Positions 16,793 to 25,398 of a DNA stretch of 64,000 bases are shown here, one piece after another. Source of the DNA: Cellulosilyticum sp. I15G10I2 (GTDB taxonomy: Bacteria; Bacillota; Clostridia; Lachnospirales; Cellulosilyticaceae); NCBI RefSeq assembly GCF_900095725.1, contig NZ_FMMP01000006.1, positions 124,001 to 188,000 on the forward strand. Reading direction: 5' to 3'. Every line of letters begins with the position of its first letter. Position 1 is the stretch's first letter. A model generated the notes under the pieces. It was not told the DNA's origin, did no database searches, and saw only the letters and a program-made list of their open reading frames with translations. The position numbers were made by a program, and so were the translations under genes.

Positions 16793-18145
16793 ATGAATAA
16801 CAGGAGTGAATTTTCTAGCAAGCTCGGATTTGTGCTTGCAGCAGCAGGTTCAGCAGTAGGGCTTGGAAATATTTGGAGATTTCCATATCTTGCAGCAAAA
16901 TATGGTGGAGGACTATTTCTGCTGATTTATATTTTCTTTGTCGTTACTTTTGGATTTGCGATTATGATGGTAGAGATTGCAATCGGAAGAAAAACAAAGC
17001 TAAGTCCAATTGGAGCTTATAAAGCGCTTCATACCAAGTACAGCTTTATAGGTATTATAGCCTCACTGGTAGCTTTTTTGATTTTACCTTATTACAGTGT
17101 AATTGGTGGATGGGTTATTAAATATTTTGTAACTTTTCTAACTGGTGGGCAGGCAGCTACAGCTAATGATACCTTTTTTGTAACATTTATTACCTCACCT
17201 TTGCAGCCGGTTTTATGGCAGATCGTGTTTGTTTTAGCGACACTGGCAGTTGTTTGGCGAGGGGTAAAAGATGGTATTGAGAAGGCAAGTAAAATACTTA
17301 TGCCGATGTTAGTGGTTCTTTCAGTTGGAGTAGCACTCTATGCACTTACCTTACCTGGGGCCTTTGAAGGGGTAAAATACTTTCTGATCCCTGATTTTTC
17401 ACGTTTTTCAGTACAAGCTGTTTTAGCAGCGTTAGGTCAGATGTTTTATTCACTATCTCTTGCAATGGGAGTTATGATCACCTATGGTTCATATCTTAAC
17501 AAAGATGATGACCTTGAAAAATCAGTTAAACAAATTGAATTTTTTGATGCAGGAATTGCAATACTCGCAGGATTTATGATTATTCCAGCTGTATTTGCCT
17601 TTTCTGGAGGTGATGAGGCAGCACTCAATGCTGGACCAGGACTTATGTTCGTAACATTACCAAAGGTATTTGATACTATGGGAATGAGCGCTTTAGTGGG
17701 AGGTATATTCTTTCTACTTGTACTTTTTGCGGCACTTACATCTGCTATTTCGCTTATGGAAGCAGTTGTTTCAACAGTATGTGATCAGTTTAAATTCTCA
17801 AGAAAAAAATCTGCACTTATTGTTGCGTTTACAGCTATTATCTTAGGCATTCCATCTTCACTAGGAAATGGGATTTGGAGTCATTTTACAGTAATGAATA
17901 TGGCATTTTTAGATTTAATGGATTTCATTACAAATGCAGTACTTATGCCTATTGGTGCGTTATTAACCTGTATATTTATAGGTTATGTTATAGGTGTGGA
18001 TGCTATAGTAGATGAAGTAAAAAAATCTTCTCAATTTAAGAGAGAAAAAGTTTTTAGAATTATGATCAAATATGTAGCGCCTATTTGTATTATTGCAATA
18101 CTTATCAGTTCCGTGCTATCTGCATTTGGTATAATCGTACTATAA
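16793..18145 (+). CDS. Sodium-dependent transporter, NSS/SNF family
   Basis: This 450-residue membrane protein has about 11 helices. The first helix carries the family mark GFVLAAAGSAVGLGNIWRFPYLAA, which unwinds to hold sodium and substrate in LeuT-fold transporters (a short piece, GSAVGLGNIWRFP, is diagnostic). It probably imports an amino acid together with sodium; the substrate is not readable. The length fits the bacterial 11-12 TM NSS group. ATG 16793 has AAGGAGA 6 bases upstream. It stands alone behind a palindrome-covered promoter. Confidence 0.88.
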   Translation: MNNRSEFSSKLGFVLAAAGSAVGLGNIWRFPYLAAKYGGGLFLLIYIFFVVTFGFAIMMVEIAIGRKTKLSPIGAYKALHTKYSFIGIIASLVAFLILPYYSVIGGWVIKYFVTFLTGGQAATANDTFFVTFITSPLQPVLWQIVFVLATLAVVWRGVKDGIEKASKILMPMLVVLSVGVALYALTLPGAFEGVKYFLIPDFSRFSVQAVLAALGQMFYSLSLAMGVMITYGSYLNKDDDLEKSVKQIEFFDAGIAILAGFMIIPAVFAFSGGDEAALNAGPGLMFVTLPKVFDTMGMSALVGGIFFLLVLFAALTSAISLMEAVVSTVCDQFKFSRKKSALIVAFTAIILGIPSSLGNGIWSHFTVMNMAFLDLMDFITNAVLMPIGALLTCIFIGYVIGVDAIVDEVKKSSQFKREKVFRIMIKYVAPICIIAILISSVLSAFGIIVL

Positions 18146-18164
18146 AATAATAGTCATAAAATCA

Positions 18165-18197
18165 AAATCGTAGTGTTAAATACACTGCGATTTTTTT
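18165..18197 (+). terminator. Terminator of NSS transporter gene
   Basis: AAATCGTAGTGT pairs with ACACTGCGATTT (one wobble), followed by a T-run. Confidence 0.8.
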
Positions 18198-18324
18198 AAT
18201 TGATTAGAATTTTTCTAAAGATATCTCATTAATTTATAAACAAATTTAGTCGAACTTCATATTATATAAGAAGACAATATATGACTAATTATGGCAAAAA
18301 TATAAAATTAAGGAATGATATATT

Positions 18325-19107
18325 ATGAGAAATATAAATAATAATATAATACGTATAGCTTTGCTTCATATTGCACCAAGAACAGGTGAGATTCAGTATA
18401 ATAGAGCTCAAATAAGATATGCTCTTGCCCTTGCAGCAGGATATGGTGCTGATTTAGCGATTACTCCTGAACTTGCAGAAAGTGGTTATAGCTTTGCAAG
18501 TGTTATTGATTTAAATACTGTTCCTATTTTCCCAAATGACTTTTTATATACACTAAGAGAAGTAGCGTTTAAGTATAACATGAATCTTATTGTAGGATTT
18601 CCAGAACATGATAATAGCAGCCTAGAACTTTATAATACATTGGCTTATATAGATAGGACCGGGAAGATACAGGACACATACAGGAAGATTCATGTAAGCG
18701 AAGATGAATACAGAACTTGGGAAACACCTGGCGATAGAGTAGTGGTAGAAAATATAGATGGACTTCAAGTAGGATTTTTAATAGGAGAAGATGTTTTTTA
18801 TAGAGATATTGCGTATCAGTGCAAGAGGATGGGCGCACAGCTACTTTTAGCACAAATGGCATGGCCAAAAGTAGAATGGAATGCAAGCAAAGAATGGGAA
18901 ACTTGTGCAAAAGAAATCGGGTTGCCGCTGATTGTTTGTAATCGAACTGGATGTGAAGGGGTAATTAGTTTTGCACAAGGAGAAAGCGTTGTTATAAATC
19001 GAGGAAAAATAGAATACTTATTTGCAGCTTGGGAACCCGGGGTTTTTATCATAGAGTTTAACAGTTATACAAACTGCTTTTCCTTTGTAGGAAGTATGAA
19101 ACTCTAA
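18325..19107 (+). CDS. Carbon-nitrogen hydrolase-fold protein lacking the catalytic Cys
   Basis: This 260-residue protein follows the nitrilase superfamily layout: the Glu block TPELAESGY (E49), the Lys block YRKIHVSEDEYRTWETPG (K121) and the nucleophile elbow. At the elbow, where active enzymes have L-I-C-x-D, this one reads FLIGEDVFY, with Gly at 154. Two of the three catalytic residues are therefore present and the nucleophile is missing. It may be a catalytically inactive paralogue with a binding role, or could use another residue. AAGGAATGA lies upstream of the ATG. It is flanked by a terminator and by a promoter of its own neighbour, so context gives no substrate clue. Confidence 0.75.
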   Translation: MRNINNNIIRIALLHIAPRTGEIQYNRAQIRYALALAAGYGADLAITPELAESGYSFASVIDLNTVPIFPNDFLYTLREVAFKYNMNLIVGFPEHDNSSLELYNTLAYIDRTGKIQDTYRKIHVSEDEYRTWETPGDRVVVENIDGLQVGFLIGEDVFYRDIAYQCKRMGAQLLLAQMAWPKVEWNASKEWETCAKEIGLPLIVCNRTGCEGVISFAQGESVVINRGKIEYLFAAWEPGVFIIEFNSYTNCFSFVGSMKL

Positions 19108-19145
19108 TAAATGTATAAGAAAACACATATTTAAGAGAAGAGTAT

Positions 19146-19174
19146 TTGACAGATTATTAAGAAGTATATATAAT
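19146..19174 (+). promoter_or_regulatory. Perfect-consensus sigma-A promoter
   Basis: TTGACA (19146-19151), a 17-bp spacer and TATAAT (19169-19174) form an exact consensus promoter. It drives the leader or small RNA at about 19181-19394. Confidence 0.85.
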
Positions 19175-19180
19175 TATATT

Positions 19181-19394
19181 ATAGGTAGGTATAAAAATAG
19201 AAGAGGTGTTTGATGAGCATTGTAGTATCTAAATAGATGAATTAAATAAGTAAATGAGTCCAAAAATAGGGAGAACAGATCCCTTTATTTGTTGTGGATG
19301 ATTTTACAATCTATAAAGATACAAAACTGCAAACAAACTAAGGACATAGAAAGTGTTAAACCAAAGTTGCGTGCTGATGTATGCAGCTTTTTTT
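19181..19394 (+). ncRNA. Candidate small RNA or attenuated leader upstream of mutS2-like gene
   Basis: The region begins at the predicted start of an exact-consensus promoter and ends at an intrinsic-type hairpin (19364-19374 with 19379-19389, TGAT loop, wobble pairs) followed by seven T. It holds an AAATAGGGA/TCCCTTTATTT hairpin near 19264-19290. It contains no reading frame longer than a 7-codon one at 19213 (MSIVVSK). It matches no riboswitch or 6S signature that I recognise. A second weak hairpin (ACTCTA/TAGAGT, 19411-19446) and about 50 further bases separate it from the next gene, so it may be an attenuator or an independent RNA. Confidence 0.5.
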
Positions 19395-19502
19395 GTGTCC
19401 CAAATATCAAAACTCTACCGGCCTATGTGGCATGTATCTTATAGAGTGTGTTTTTAAAGACGGTATTGATCACTTATAATCTAAAAAAGGAGTTAGTAAA
19501 TA

Positions 19503-21416
19503 ATGCAGCCACAAACTTTTGAAAAATTACAATATGATGTGCTTAAAGGGATCGTAAAAGAGTATTGCGTAAGCTCTCTAGGCAAAAAATTAATAGACAA
19601 ACTTATACCAAGCGGGAATAAAGCTATTGTAGAAAAAAGATTGCAAGAAACACAAGAAGCAAAGCAGCTTATTGATTATTCAGGAACGATTCCTCTCCAA
19701 GGTATTATGAACATTGAAGATATTATCGAGAAGGCTGAAAAAGGCATTATTCTTGATCCGGAAATTTTAGCCCATACCGCAGCCTTCTTAAGAGGCTGTA
19801 GAAAGATAAAATCTTATATGAAAGATAAAACATTTTATGCGCCTATACTATGTAGTTATAGCTTAGGGATAGAAACATTGGATCACTTAGAAGAAGAGCT
19901 TGCACGTGCGATTAAAAACAATAAAGTAGATGATCATGCAAGTAATGAACTTAAGAAAATACGAAGGTATATGGCTTTAACAGAAGCTAAAATAGAAGAG
20001 AGGCTAAACAAATTTCTTAAAAGCAGTCAAAATAAACCCTATATACAAGAATTTTTTGTAAGTAAGAGGCAGGGGAAGCTGACCATCCCCATTAAAGCAT
20101 CTTATAAAAATCAAGTACAAGGAACGATTATCGAAACTTCACCAAAAGGGACAACAGTCTTTATTGAGCCTAGCAGTGTGAGTAAATATACACAAGAACT
20201 TTTAGTATTAGTGTCTGAGGAACAGGTGGAAGAGTATAAAGTGCTTGCATACCTGACTGGCTTAATCTTAGATCATAGTGGGGCTATCAAACGTAATATT
20301 GAGGTAATGGGAGAGTATGATATGATTTTTGCTAAGGCTAAATACAGCAAATCTATAGAGGGGATAATGCCTAAAGTTAATCAATGTGGCAAGATAGTCA
20401 TTAAAAAGGGACGACATCCGCTTTTAAAAGGGGATGTTGTACCACTAGAAGTTGAAATAGGTAAGGATTTTAGAAGTCTCATTATTACCGGACCTAATGC
20501 TGGTGGCAAAACCATTGTGCTTAAAACAGTAGGATTACTTGTTTTAGCTATGCAGTCAGGATTTCATCTGCCGGCAGCAGAAGGTACTGAACTTTCTGTA
20601 TTTGATAAAGTCTTTGTAGATATTGGTGATGATCAAAGTATGGAAAATGCATTAAGCACTTTTTCGTCCCATGTTAAGAATTTAGCGGCTGTTATCCAGA
20701 AAACAAATAAAGCGACCTTACTTCTTTTTGATGAAATAGGAAGTGGTACAGAACCGAGTGAAGGTGCAGCGCTAGCCATAGCTATATTAGAGGCAGTTTA
20801 TCAAAAGGGGGCTATTACACTGGCAACTACCCACTATGGGGAGATTAAGACCTTCTCAGCCAGTCATCCAGATTTTCAAAATGCAGCAATGAGATTTAAT
20901 AGTGAAACACTTGAGCCACTCTATCAGTTAATTGTAGGAGAAGAAGGGGAAAGTAATGCACTATGGATTTCAAAAAAAATGGGTATACAAGACAGTATAA
21001 TAAATCGTGCAAAAAAGTATATGGTATGTAATGTTTATGATTTAGAGAAAGTTAATCCAGCTAAAATAAGAAGGCCACAAGAAATCCAATATAAGTCTAT
21101 ACCAGAAAATGTTCAGTTTCATAAGGGAGATAAAGTTTTTCTTAATGAATACAATGACTTTGGTATTGTTTACAGTCCTCAGGATAAGTATAATAATCTC
21201 ATAGTTTTATATAATAAACAGTTAATAGAAGTACATGTTAAAAAAATAAAACTAGAAATAAAGGCTAAGGAACTTTATCCCGAAGGGTATGATCTTGAGA
21301 GCCTTTTTACAAGTTTTACGGAGAGAAAACTCGAAAGAGATATTCAAAGAGGTTCTAAAAAAGCATTAAAACGCATTAAAAAATATGGTATAGAGGAGCT
21401 AAAGCATAGGGATTAA
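19503..21416 (+). CDS. MutS2-like DNA mismatch repair ATPase without Smr domain
   Basis: This 637-residue protein begins like MutS2 (YDVLKGIVKEYCVSSLGKKLI) and has the lever/clamp region (about 150-300) and the MutS ATPase domain: Walker A ITGPNAGGKT (about 327-336), Walker B LLLFDEIGSGTEPSEG and the TTHYGEIK switch. MutS2 proper is about 780 residues with a C-terminal KOW linker and Smr nuclease. Here the tail after the ATPase is only about 130 residues, with a KOW-like stretch but no Smr signature. It is therefore a MutS2 paralogue of unknown role, possibly recombination or ribosome related. AAGGAG precedes the ATG. Confidence 0.82.
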   Translation: MQPQTFEKLQYDVLKGIVKEYCVSSLGKKLIDKLIPSGNKAIVEKRLQETQEAKQLIDYSGTIPLQGIMNIEDIIEKAEKGIILDPEILAHTAAFLRGCRKIKSYMKDKTFYAPILCSYSLGIETLDHLEEELARAIKNNKVDDHASNELKKIRRYMALTEAKIEERLNKFLKSSQNKPYIQEFFVSKRQGKLTIPIKASYKNQVQGTIIETSPKGTTVFIEPSSVSKYTQELLVLVSEEQVEEYKVLAYLTGLILDHSGAIKRNIEVMGEYDMIFAKAKYSKSIEGIMPKVNQCGKIVIKKGRHPLLKGDVVPLEVEIGKDFRSLIITGPNAGGKTIVLKTVGLLVLAMQSGFHLPAAEGTELSVFDKVFVDIGDDQSMENALSTFSSHVKNLAAVIQKTNKATLLLFDEIGSGTEPSEGAALAIAILEAVYQKGAITLATTHYGEIKTFSASHPDFQNAAMRFNSETLEPLYQLIVGEEGESNALWISKKMGIQDSIINRAKKYMVCNVYDLEKVNPAKIRRPQEIQYKSIPENVQFHKGDKVFLNEYNDFGIVYSPQDKYNNLIVLYNKQLIEVHVKKIKLEIKAKELYPEGYDLESLFTSFTERKLERDIQRGSKKALKRIKKYGIEELKHRD

Positions 21417-21451
21417 GCACTCACTGAATATTTAAAGGGGGACTGTAATCG

Positions 21452-22252
21452 GTGTCTGGCATAAGATATTATTTTAATCATACTTCTGAAAAAATGCAGA
21501 TAAAAAAATGTGAGGATTCTCTACATGCTTCAAAAGCACATTTTCACCATCAAATTTCTATAGGATTTGTTGAAAGGGGAAGCTGTATGCTTGAAGTGTA
21601 TGATAAAACCTATCATATAATAGAAAATACTATGTTGATTATCCCAGCAAATATTGTTCATAAATGCAGTCCAAAAGACCATAGCCATTGGAGATTTAAG
21701 ATGTTGTATATTGATACTTTATGGTTCCAATCTGCATTTAACAAAGATAATAAGGATTTATCCTTTTTATATCAGCAAATAGATGAGAGGCTATACCAGA
21801 TGTTTGCATGCTTGTTTGATCCTACGTATATTGCAGCAAAAGACATGGGATATGAATCTATTTTAGTTGAAAGTATTTTAAACTTATTAGACCTTGGTAA
21901 TGAAAATTTTTATAAAATAAGCGGGCAGGATCAGCATATATCCCATATCGAGTGTGTTAAGGCGTATTTGGATACAAATTACTTAAACCCAGTTATGTTA
22001 GAGGATATCAGCGAACTTGTGCATTTAAGCAAGTATTATATCATTAGGCAGTTTCAGCAGCTTTATGGCTTGTCACCTTATCAGTATCTTGTAAATCTGC
22101 GTATTAATAGGGCAAAGGAGCTGCTTAATGAGCAAAAAGAAATTATAGAAGCTGCCCTTCAAACGGGTTTTTATGATCAAAGTCATTTTACAAAATGTTT
22201 TAAACAGTATATGGGGCTTACGCCTATGCAGTATAGAAATTACGTTAAATAA
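21452..22252 (+). CDS. AraC-family transcriptional regulator
   Basis: This 266-residue regulator has an N-terminal cupin (residues ~10-130, HHQISIGFVERGSCMLEV) that senses a ligand. Two C-terminal helix-turn-helix motifs follow at ~165-265; the second ends with the AraC mark FYDQSHFTKCFKQYMGLTP. The start is GTG 21452 after AAAGGGGGA. Its target is probably the EamA exporter gene 77 bp downstream, a common arrangement, but no binding site was identified. Confidence 0.85.
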   Translation: MSGIRYYFNHTSEKMQIKKCEDSLHASKAHFHHQISIGFVERGSCMLEVYDKTYHIIENTMLIIPANIVHKCSPKDHSHWRFKMLYIDTLWFQSAFNKDNKDLSFLYQQIDERLYQMFACLFDPTYIAAKDMGYESILVESILNLLDLGNENFYKISGQDQHISHIECVKAYLDTNYLNPVMLEDISELVHLSKYYIIRQFQQLYGLSPYQYLVNLRINRAKELLNEQKEIIEAALQTGFYDQSHFTKCFKQYMGLTPMQYRNYVK

Positions 22253-22329
22253 AACTGCAATTTTTTACAAGATTTAAAGAAGTAATCTATTTATACTCAT
22301 CTTAACGAATAGAAAGAGGTGTATAGTAG

Positions 22330-23229
22330 ATGAAAGAACATGTTATTTTAGGACACATATTAGCAGTTATAACTATTTTGATTTGGGGAACTACATTTAT
22401 TTTTACCAAGGTATTATTAAAAGAATTTTCGCCAGAAGAAATACTTTGGTATAGATTTATTTTGGCTTTTATAGTTTTGGCGTGTATTTATCCTCAAAAT
22501 TTAAAAGTATTATCTTATAAGGATGAAAGGTTGTTTTTTCTTCTAGGTCTTACAGGCGTTACTTTATACTATTGGACAGAAAGTTTAGCACTGAAATATT
22601 CTTCGGTATCTAATGTAGGCTTAATTGTTTCTGCCATTCCGTTATTTACTGCTTTTATGATGCACTTTATTAATAGAGAGAAAAAGCTGCCTTTAAAGTT
22701 GTTTTTAGGAGGAACTATTGCGCTTATGGGGATTGGTATGATCGTTTATCATGGGCAAACAGTAAGTTTAAGTCCTGTAGGAGATTTGTTAGCTGTGTGT
22801 GCTGCAATGGTATTTTCCATTTATTCTATTTTAATTCAGAAAGTACAGGATAGATACTCCTCTTTACTTATTATAACAAAAGTGTTTTTTTATGGGATAA
22901 TTACTATTTTTCCAATTTTCATTTTTTCATATCAAACAAGAAGTACTGCCAGGCTTTTAATGCCACATAATATAGGCAATATGTTATTTCTTGTAGTGTT
23001 TGCGTCGCTTGCGTGCTTTATGATGTGGAATAAGTCTATCCAAATCATTGGTTCGGTAAGAACAACGAGCTATATCTATTTTGTACCTATTATCACCATG
23101 GCTGCTTCATTCATTTTACTAAACGAAACGATTGATACCATGATGATAGTTGGAGGTATATTTATTTTTATTGGTGTTTATATCAATGATAAGGGCAGTA
23201 TAAAAAAGATACTGTTAAATAGAAAGTAA
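22330..23229 (+). CDS. EamA/DMT-family transporter
   Basis: This 299-residue protein has ten hydrophobic helices in two repeated EamA units: the first contains IWGTTFIFTKVLL and the second starts near SPVGDLLAVCAAMVFS. DMT transporters of this size commonly export amino acids or small metabolites. The substrate is unknown. It lies directly downstream of an AraC-type regulator and is followed by a terminator shared with the convergent protease gene. Confidence 0.85.
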   Translation: MKEHVILGHILAVITILIWGTTFIFTKVLLKEFSPEEILWYRFILAFIVLACIYPQNLKVLSYKDERLFFLLGLTGVTLYYWTESLALKYSSVSNVGLIVSAIPLFTAFMMHFINREKKLPLKLFLGGTIALMGIGMIVYHGQTVSLSPVGDLLAVCAAMVFSIYSILIQKVQDRYSSLLIITKVFFYGIITIFPIFIFSYQTRSTARLLMPHNIGNMLFLVVFASLACFMMWNKSIQIIGSVRTTSYIYFVPIITMAASFILLNETIDTMMIVGGIFIFIGVYINDKGSIKKILLNRK

Positions 23230-23244
23230 ACAATGAGATATGAC

Positions 23245-23279
23245 AAAAAGAGATAGTGCAAAACAGCTATCTCTTTTTT
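23245..23279. terminator. Bidirectional terminator between EamA and protease genes
   Basis: AAAAAGAGATAG (23245-23256) and CTATCTCTTTTT (23267-23278) form a perfect 12-bp stem with A-rich and T-rich edges. It serves two converging genes. Confidence 0.8.
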
Positions 23280-23290
23280 GATGAAAAATA

Positions 23291-24979
23291 TTATTGGCTA
23301 AAAATTGCTTTTACAAGATCTTCAAGGGCGTAGGAGGAGAGGCCATAGCCATCTCTTTCTAGATAGACAACTTCAAAAGATTTGAAAGTGGGGTTAACAG
23401 CAAATTGAATCAGCACGAGGTTTTCACTATTTTTATAGGGATAGGTACCTGTAAATTCAACAATATTCTCATCTTGTTCAGATCGAAAATAAGTCCACTT
23501 AGGATTTTTAAAGAAGGCATTAAAATAAACATCGACTTTTTGATTAGGAAATTGATTGAAACTGCCTTGTTTAACAATATCAATAAATCCAGTAGTATCA
23601 TCTTTTAGTGTAGTAGCACTAACTACCTGACTAAAAGGAGATTCAGTCCCATTTTTAACAGCTGTTATCTGATAATATATCGTTGATCCAGAAGGTAAAT
23701 CATAGTTACTCATACTATAAGGTTCAAACCAATCAAATTGTCTTTTAGTGTTGTACTCATCCAAAAAGGGAACAAATTTACCACTCGGGTTATCACAAAA
23801 ATAAACATAATAGTAGTCAATTGTTGGATTATAATCCCATTGAACCGCTATTTCGCTTGAGGATAATGGAAAGGCACGTACATTCTGAGGTGCACTTAGT
23901 GTATTTTCTGCTTTATTTAACTCGGTGAGCGTCAAGGGACTAGCAATAGATATATTCTTTATTTCATTAATGGGAATACAAAAGCCAAGATTTTGCCCAT
24001 CAAAAATAGCTGCAGATGTAATACCAATAACTTCTCCGTGCATATTAAATAAGGCGCCTCCGCTGCTGCCGGGGCTGATTGGTGCACTAATTTGTATAAA
24101 GCCTTGCTGCTTTAAAGAACTAATAATGCCGGTAGATAGTGTGTTTCTAAGTCCCATAGGATTGCCGATTACAACAATACTATCACCTAAAATGACTTTA
24201 TCTGAATCACCAAGCCTACAAAAAGGGAGTTTATCCGGGGTATTTATTTGGAGAAGGGCAATATCTTTATGTACATCATAACCGAGTACAGTGATATCAG
24301 TGTATTCCTTATCAGTATCTAGAGAAACAGTTAAGTTTTCGGCATTAGCAATGACATGATAGTTTGTTACAATTTTACCATCTTCAGAAATAGAAAATCC
24401 ACTGCCAAAAGAGTCAGTGCCATCTAGCGCATGATTATAGATGAAAGCAATGGCTTTTTCCATTTGTCCTATTTCTTGAATAGAAAGTGCTTTAGAGATT
24501 TGAGAAGCGCCTAGTTGAGAAACATTAGTCAAAGACTCAGGCTTTGAGTCTATAAAAACGGCTTTATTTTTTTCATCCCATGTAACGTTAGCTCCAAGAC
24601 TTTCGCTTATAAATCTTAAAGGAACATAAGTAGTCCCATTTCTTAGAATAGGAGGTAAACGGAGTTCCTGCTTGTTAATATCTATAAAAGCAGACTTTTG
24701 ACCTATTGTTAAAGTGATACTTGTAGCATTTTTTTTGGCAATAACAGTCTGGGTTTCAGCTACCCACCCAACCTTTGCCTCGAGCGCTTCAAAGATTAAA
24801 CGCATGGGAACCAACGTTACCCCTTTTTCGATAAAAGGAGCTGTTTGACTTACTAAAGGTTTATTATTAAGATAGATAATAATATTTTGAGAAGAGGCAT
24901 TGACAGAAGAACTGCTTAGAAATCCTAATAATAAAAAGCAGCTCAAATAAATAAAAAGAAAAACCTTATTTTTTTGCAC
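23291..24979 (-). CDS. Secreted trypsin-like serine protease with copper-amine-oxidase-N and FN3-like domains
   Basis: This 562-residue protein has a signal peptide (about 1-28, SVNASS). A copper-amine-oxidase-N wall module follows at ~35-150 (GVTLVPMRLIFEALEAKVGW, then TTYVPLRFISESLGANVTW). The HtrA/S1-type protease domain spans ~170-345 with a complete triad: His in NYHVIA, Asp in HKDIALL and Ser in SPGSSGGAL. A fibronectin-III-like region spans ~365-455, and the C-terminal ~100 residues are unassigned. No PDZ domain was seen, unlike DegP. It probably acts at the cell surface in protein quality control or processing. The start is GTG with TAGGAGG 9 bases upstream. Confidence 0.85.
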   Translation of the reverse strand: MQKNKVFLFIYLSCFLLLGFLSSSSVNASSQNIIIYLNNKPLVSQTAPFIEKGVTLVPMRLIFEALEAKVGWVAETQTVIAKKNATSITLTIGQKSAFIDINKQELRLPPILRNGTTYVPLRFISESLGANVTWDEKNKAVFIDSKPESLTNVSQLGASQISKALSIQEIGQMEKAIAFIYNHALDGTDSFGSGFSISEDGKIVTNYHVIANAENLTVSLDTDKEYTDITVLGYDVHKDIALLQINTPDKLPFCRLGDSDKVILGDSIVVIGNPMGLRNTLSTGIISSLKQQGFIQISAPISPGSSGGALFNMHGEVIGITSAAIFDGQNLGFCIPINEIKNISIASPLTLTELNKAENTLSAPQNVRAFPLSSSEIAVQWDYNPTIDYYYVYFCDNPSGKFVPFLDEYNTKRQFDWFEPYSMSNYDLPSGSTIYYQITAVKNGTESPFSQVVSATTLKDDTTGFIDIVKQGSFNQFPNQKVDVYFNAFFKNPKWTYFRSEQDENIVEFTGTYPYKNSENLVLIQFAVNPTFKSFEVVYLERDGYGLSSYALEDLVKAIFSQ

Positions 24980-25398
24980 ACAATATTCCTCCTAAGGTGA
25001 AATGGTAATTTTATATAAATATAACATATAATGGGAAAATTTAATAGATTTAATAAAATTATTTTATCTATAAGTCTGAACTATGACTTTTGGCACATAT
25101 AGATTTTGCCCTTTTTTACTTATACTCAATCATTTCATAACTTATGATAGTGCTATAGAAGCTATATTTGAAGTAATGTTTTAAATATTGTGTACATAAA
25201 GTAAAGTTGATACAATAAAGATAGAGAAGAGTTAGGCTTAGAAAATAGGGAGATTCTTTTGGGGATGATAGTAACCAAATGATTAAGACGCTGCATAGTG
25301 GCAGTAATGTATTAGATACATGTAATTTTGATAAAATAACAAAGGTAACACAGTAAAGGTGTATTATTTAACAGGGAAAAATAAAAAGGAGTGTGACA
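24980..25398. other. Intergenic region between divergent protease and M32 carboxypeptidase genes
   Basis: This ~420-bp divergent spacer contains the plus-strand promoter TTGTGT (25188-25193), 17 bp, TACAAT (25211-25216). A 25-codon frame at 25279-25356 (MIKTLHSGSNVLD...) looks codon-like but has only a weak upstream GGGGATGAT and no relatives that I know. Nothing else was recognised. Confidence 0.5.

Noticed and set aside
19181-19502. T-box or known riboswitch before the MutS2-like gene
   Set aside because: No GGTGG-type T-box motif and none of the core motifs of common riboswitches were found.
25279-25356. 25-codon reading frame upstream of the M32 carboxypeptidase gene
   Set aside because: Only a weak ribosome binding site, no recognised relatives, and it lies in the 5' leader; kept only as a remark.
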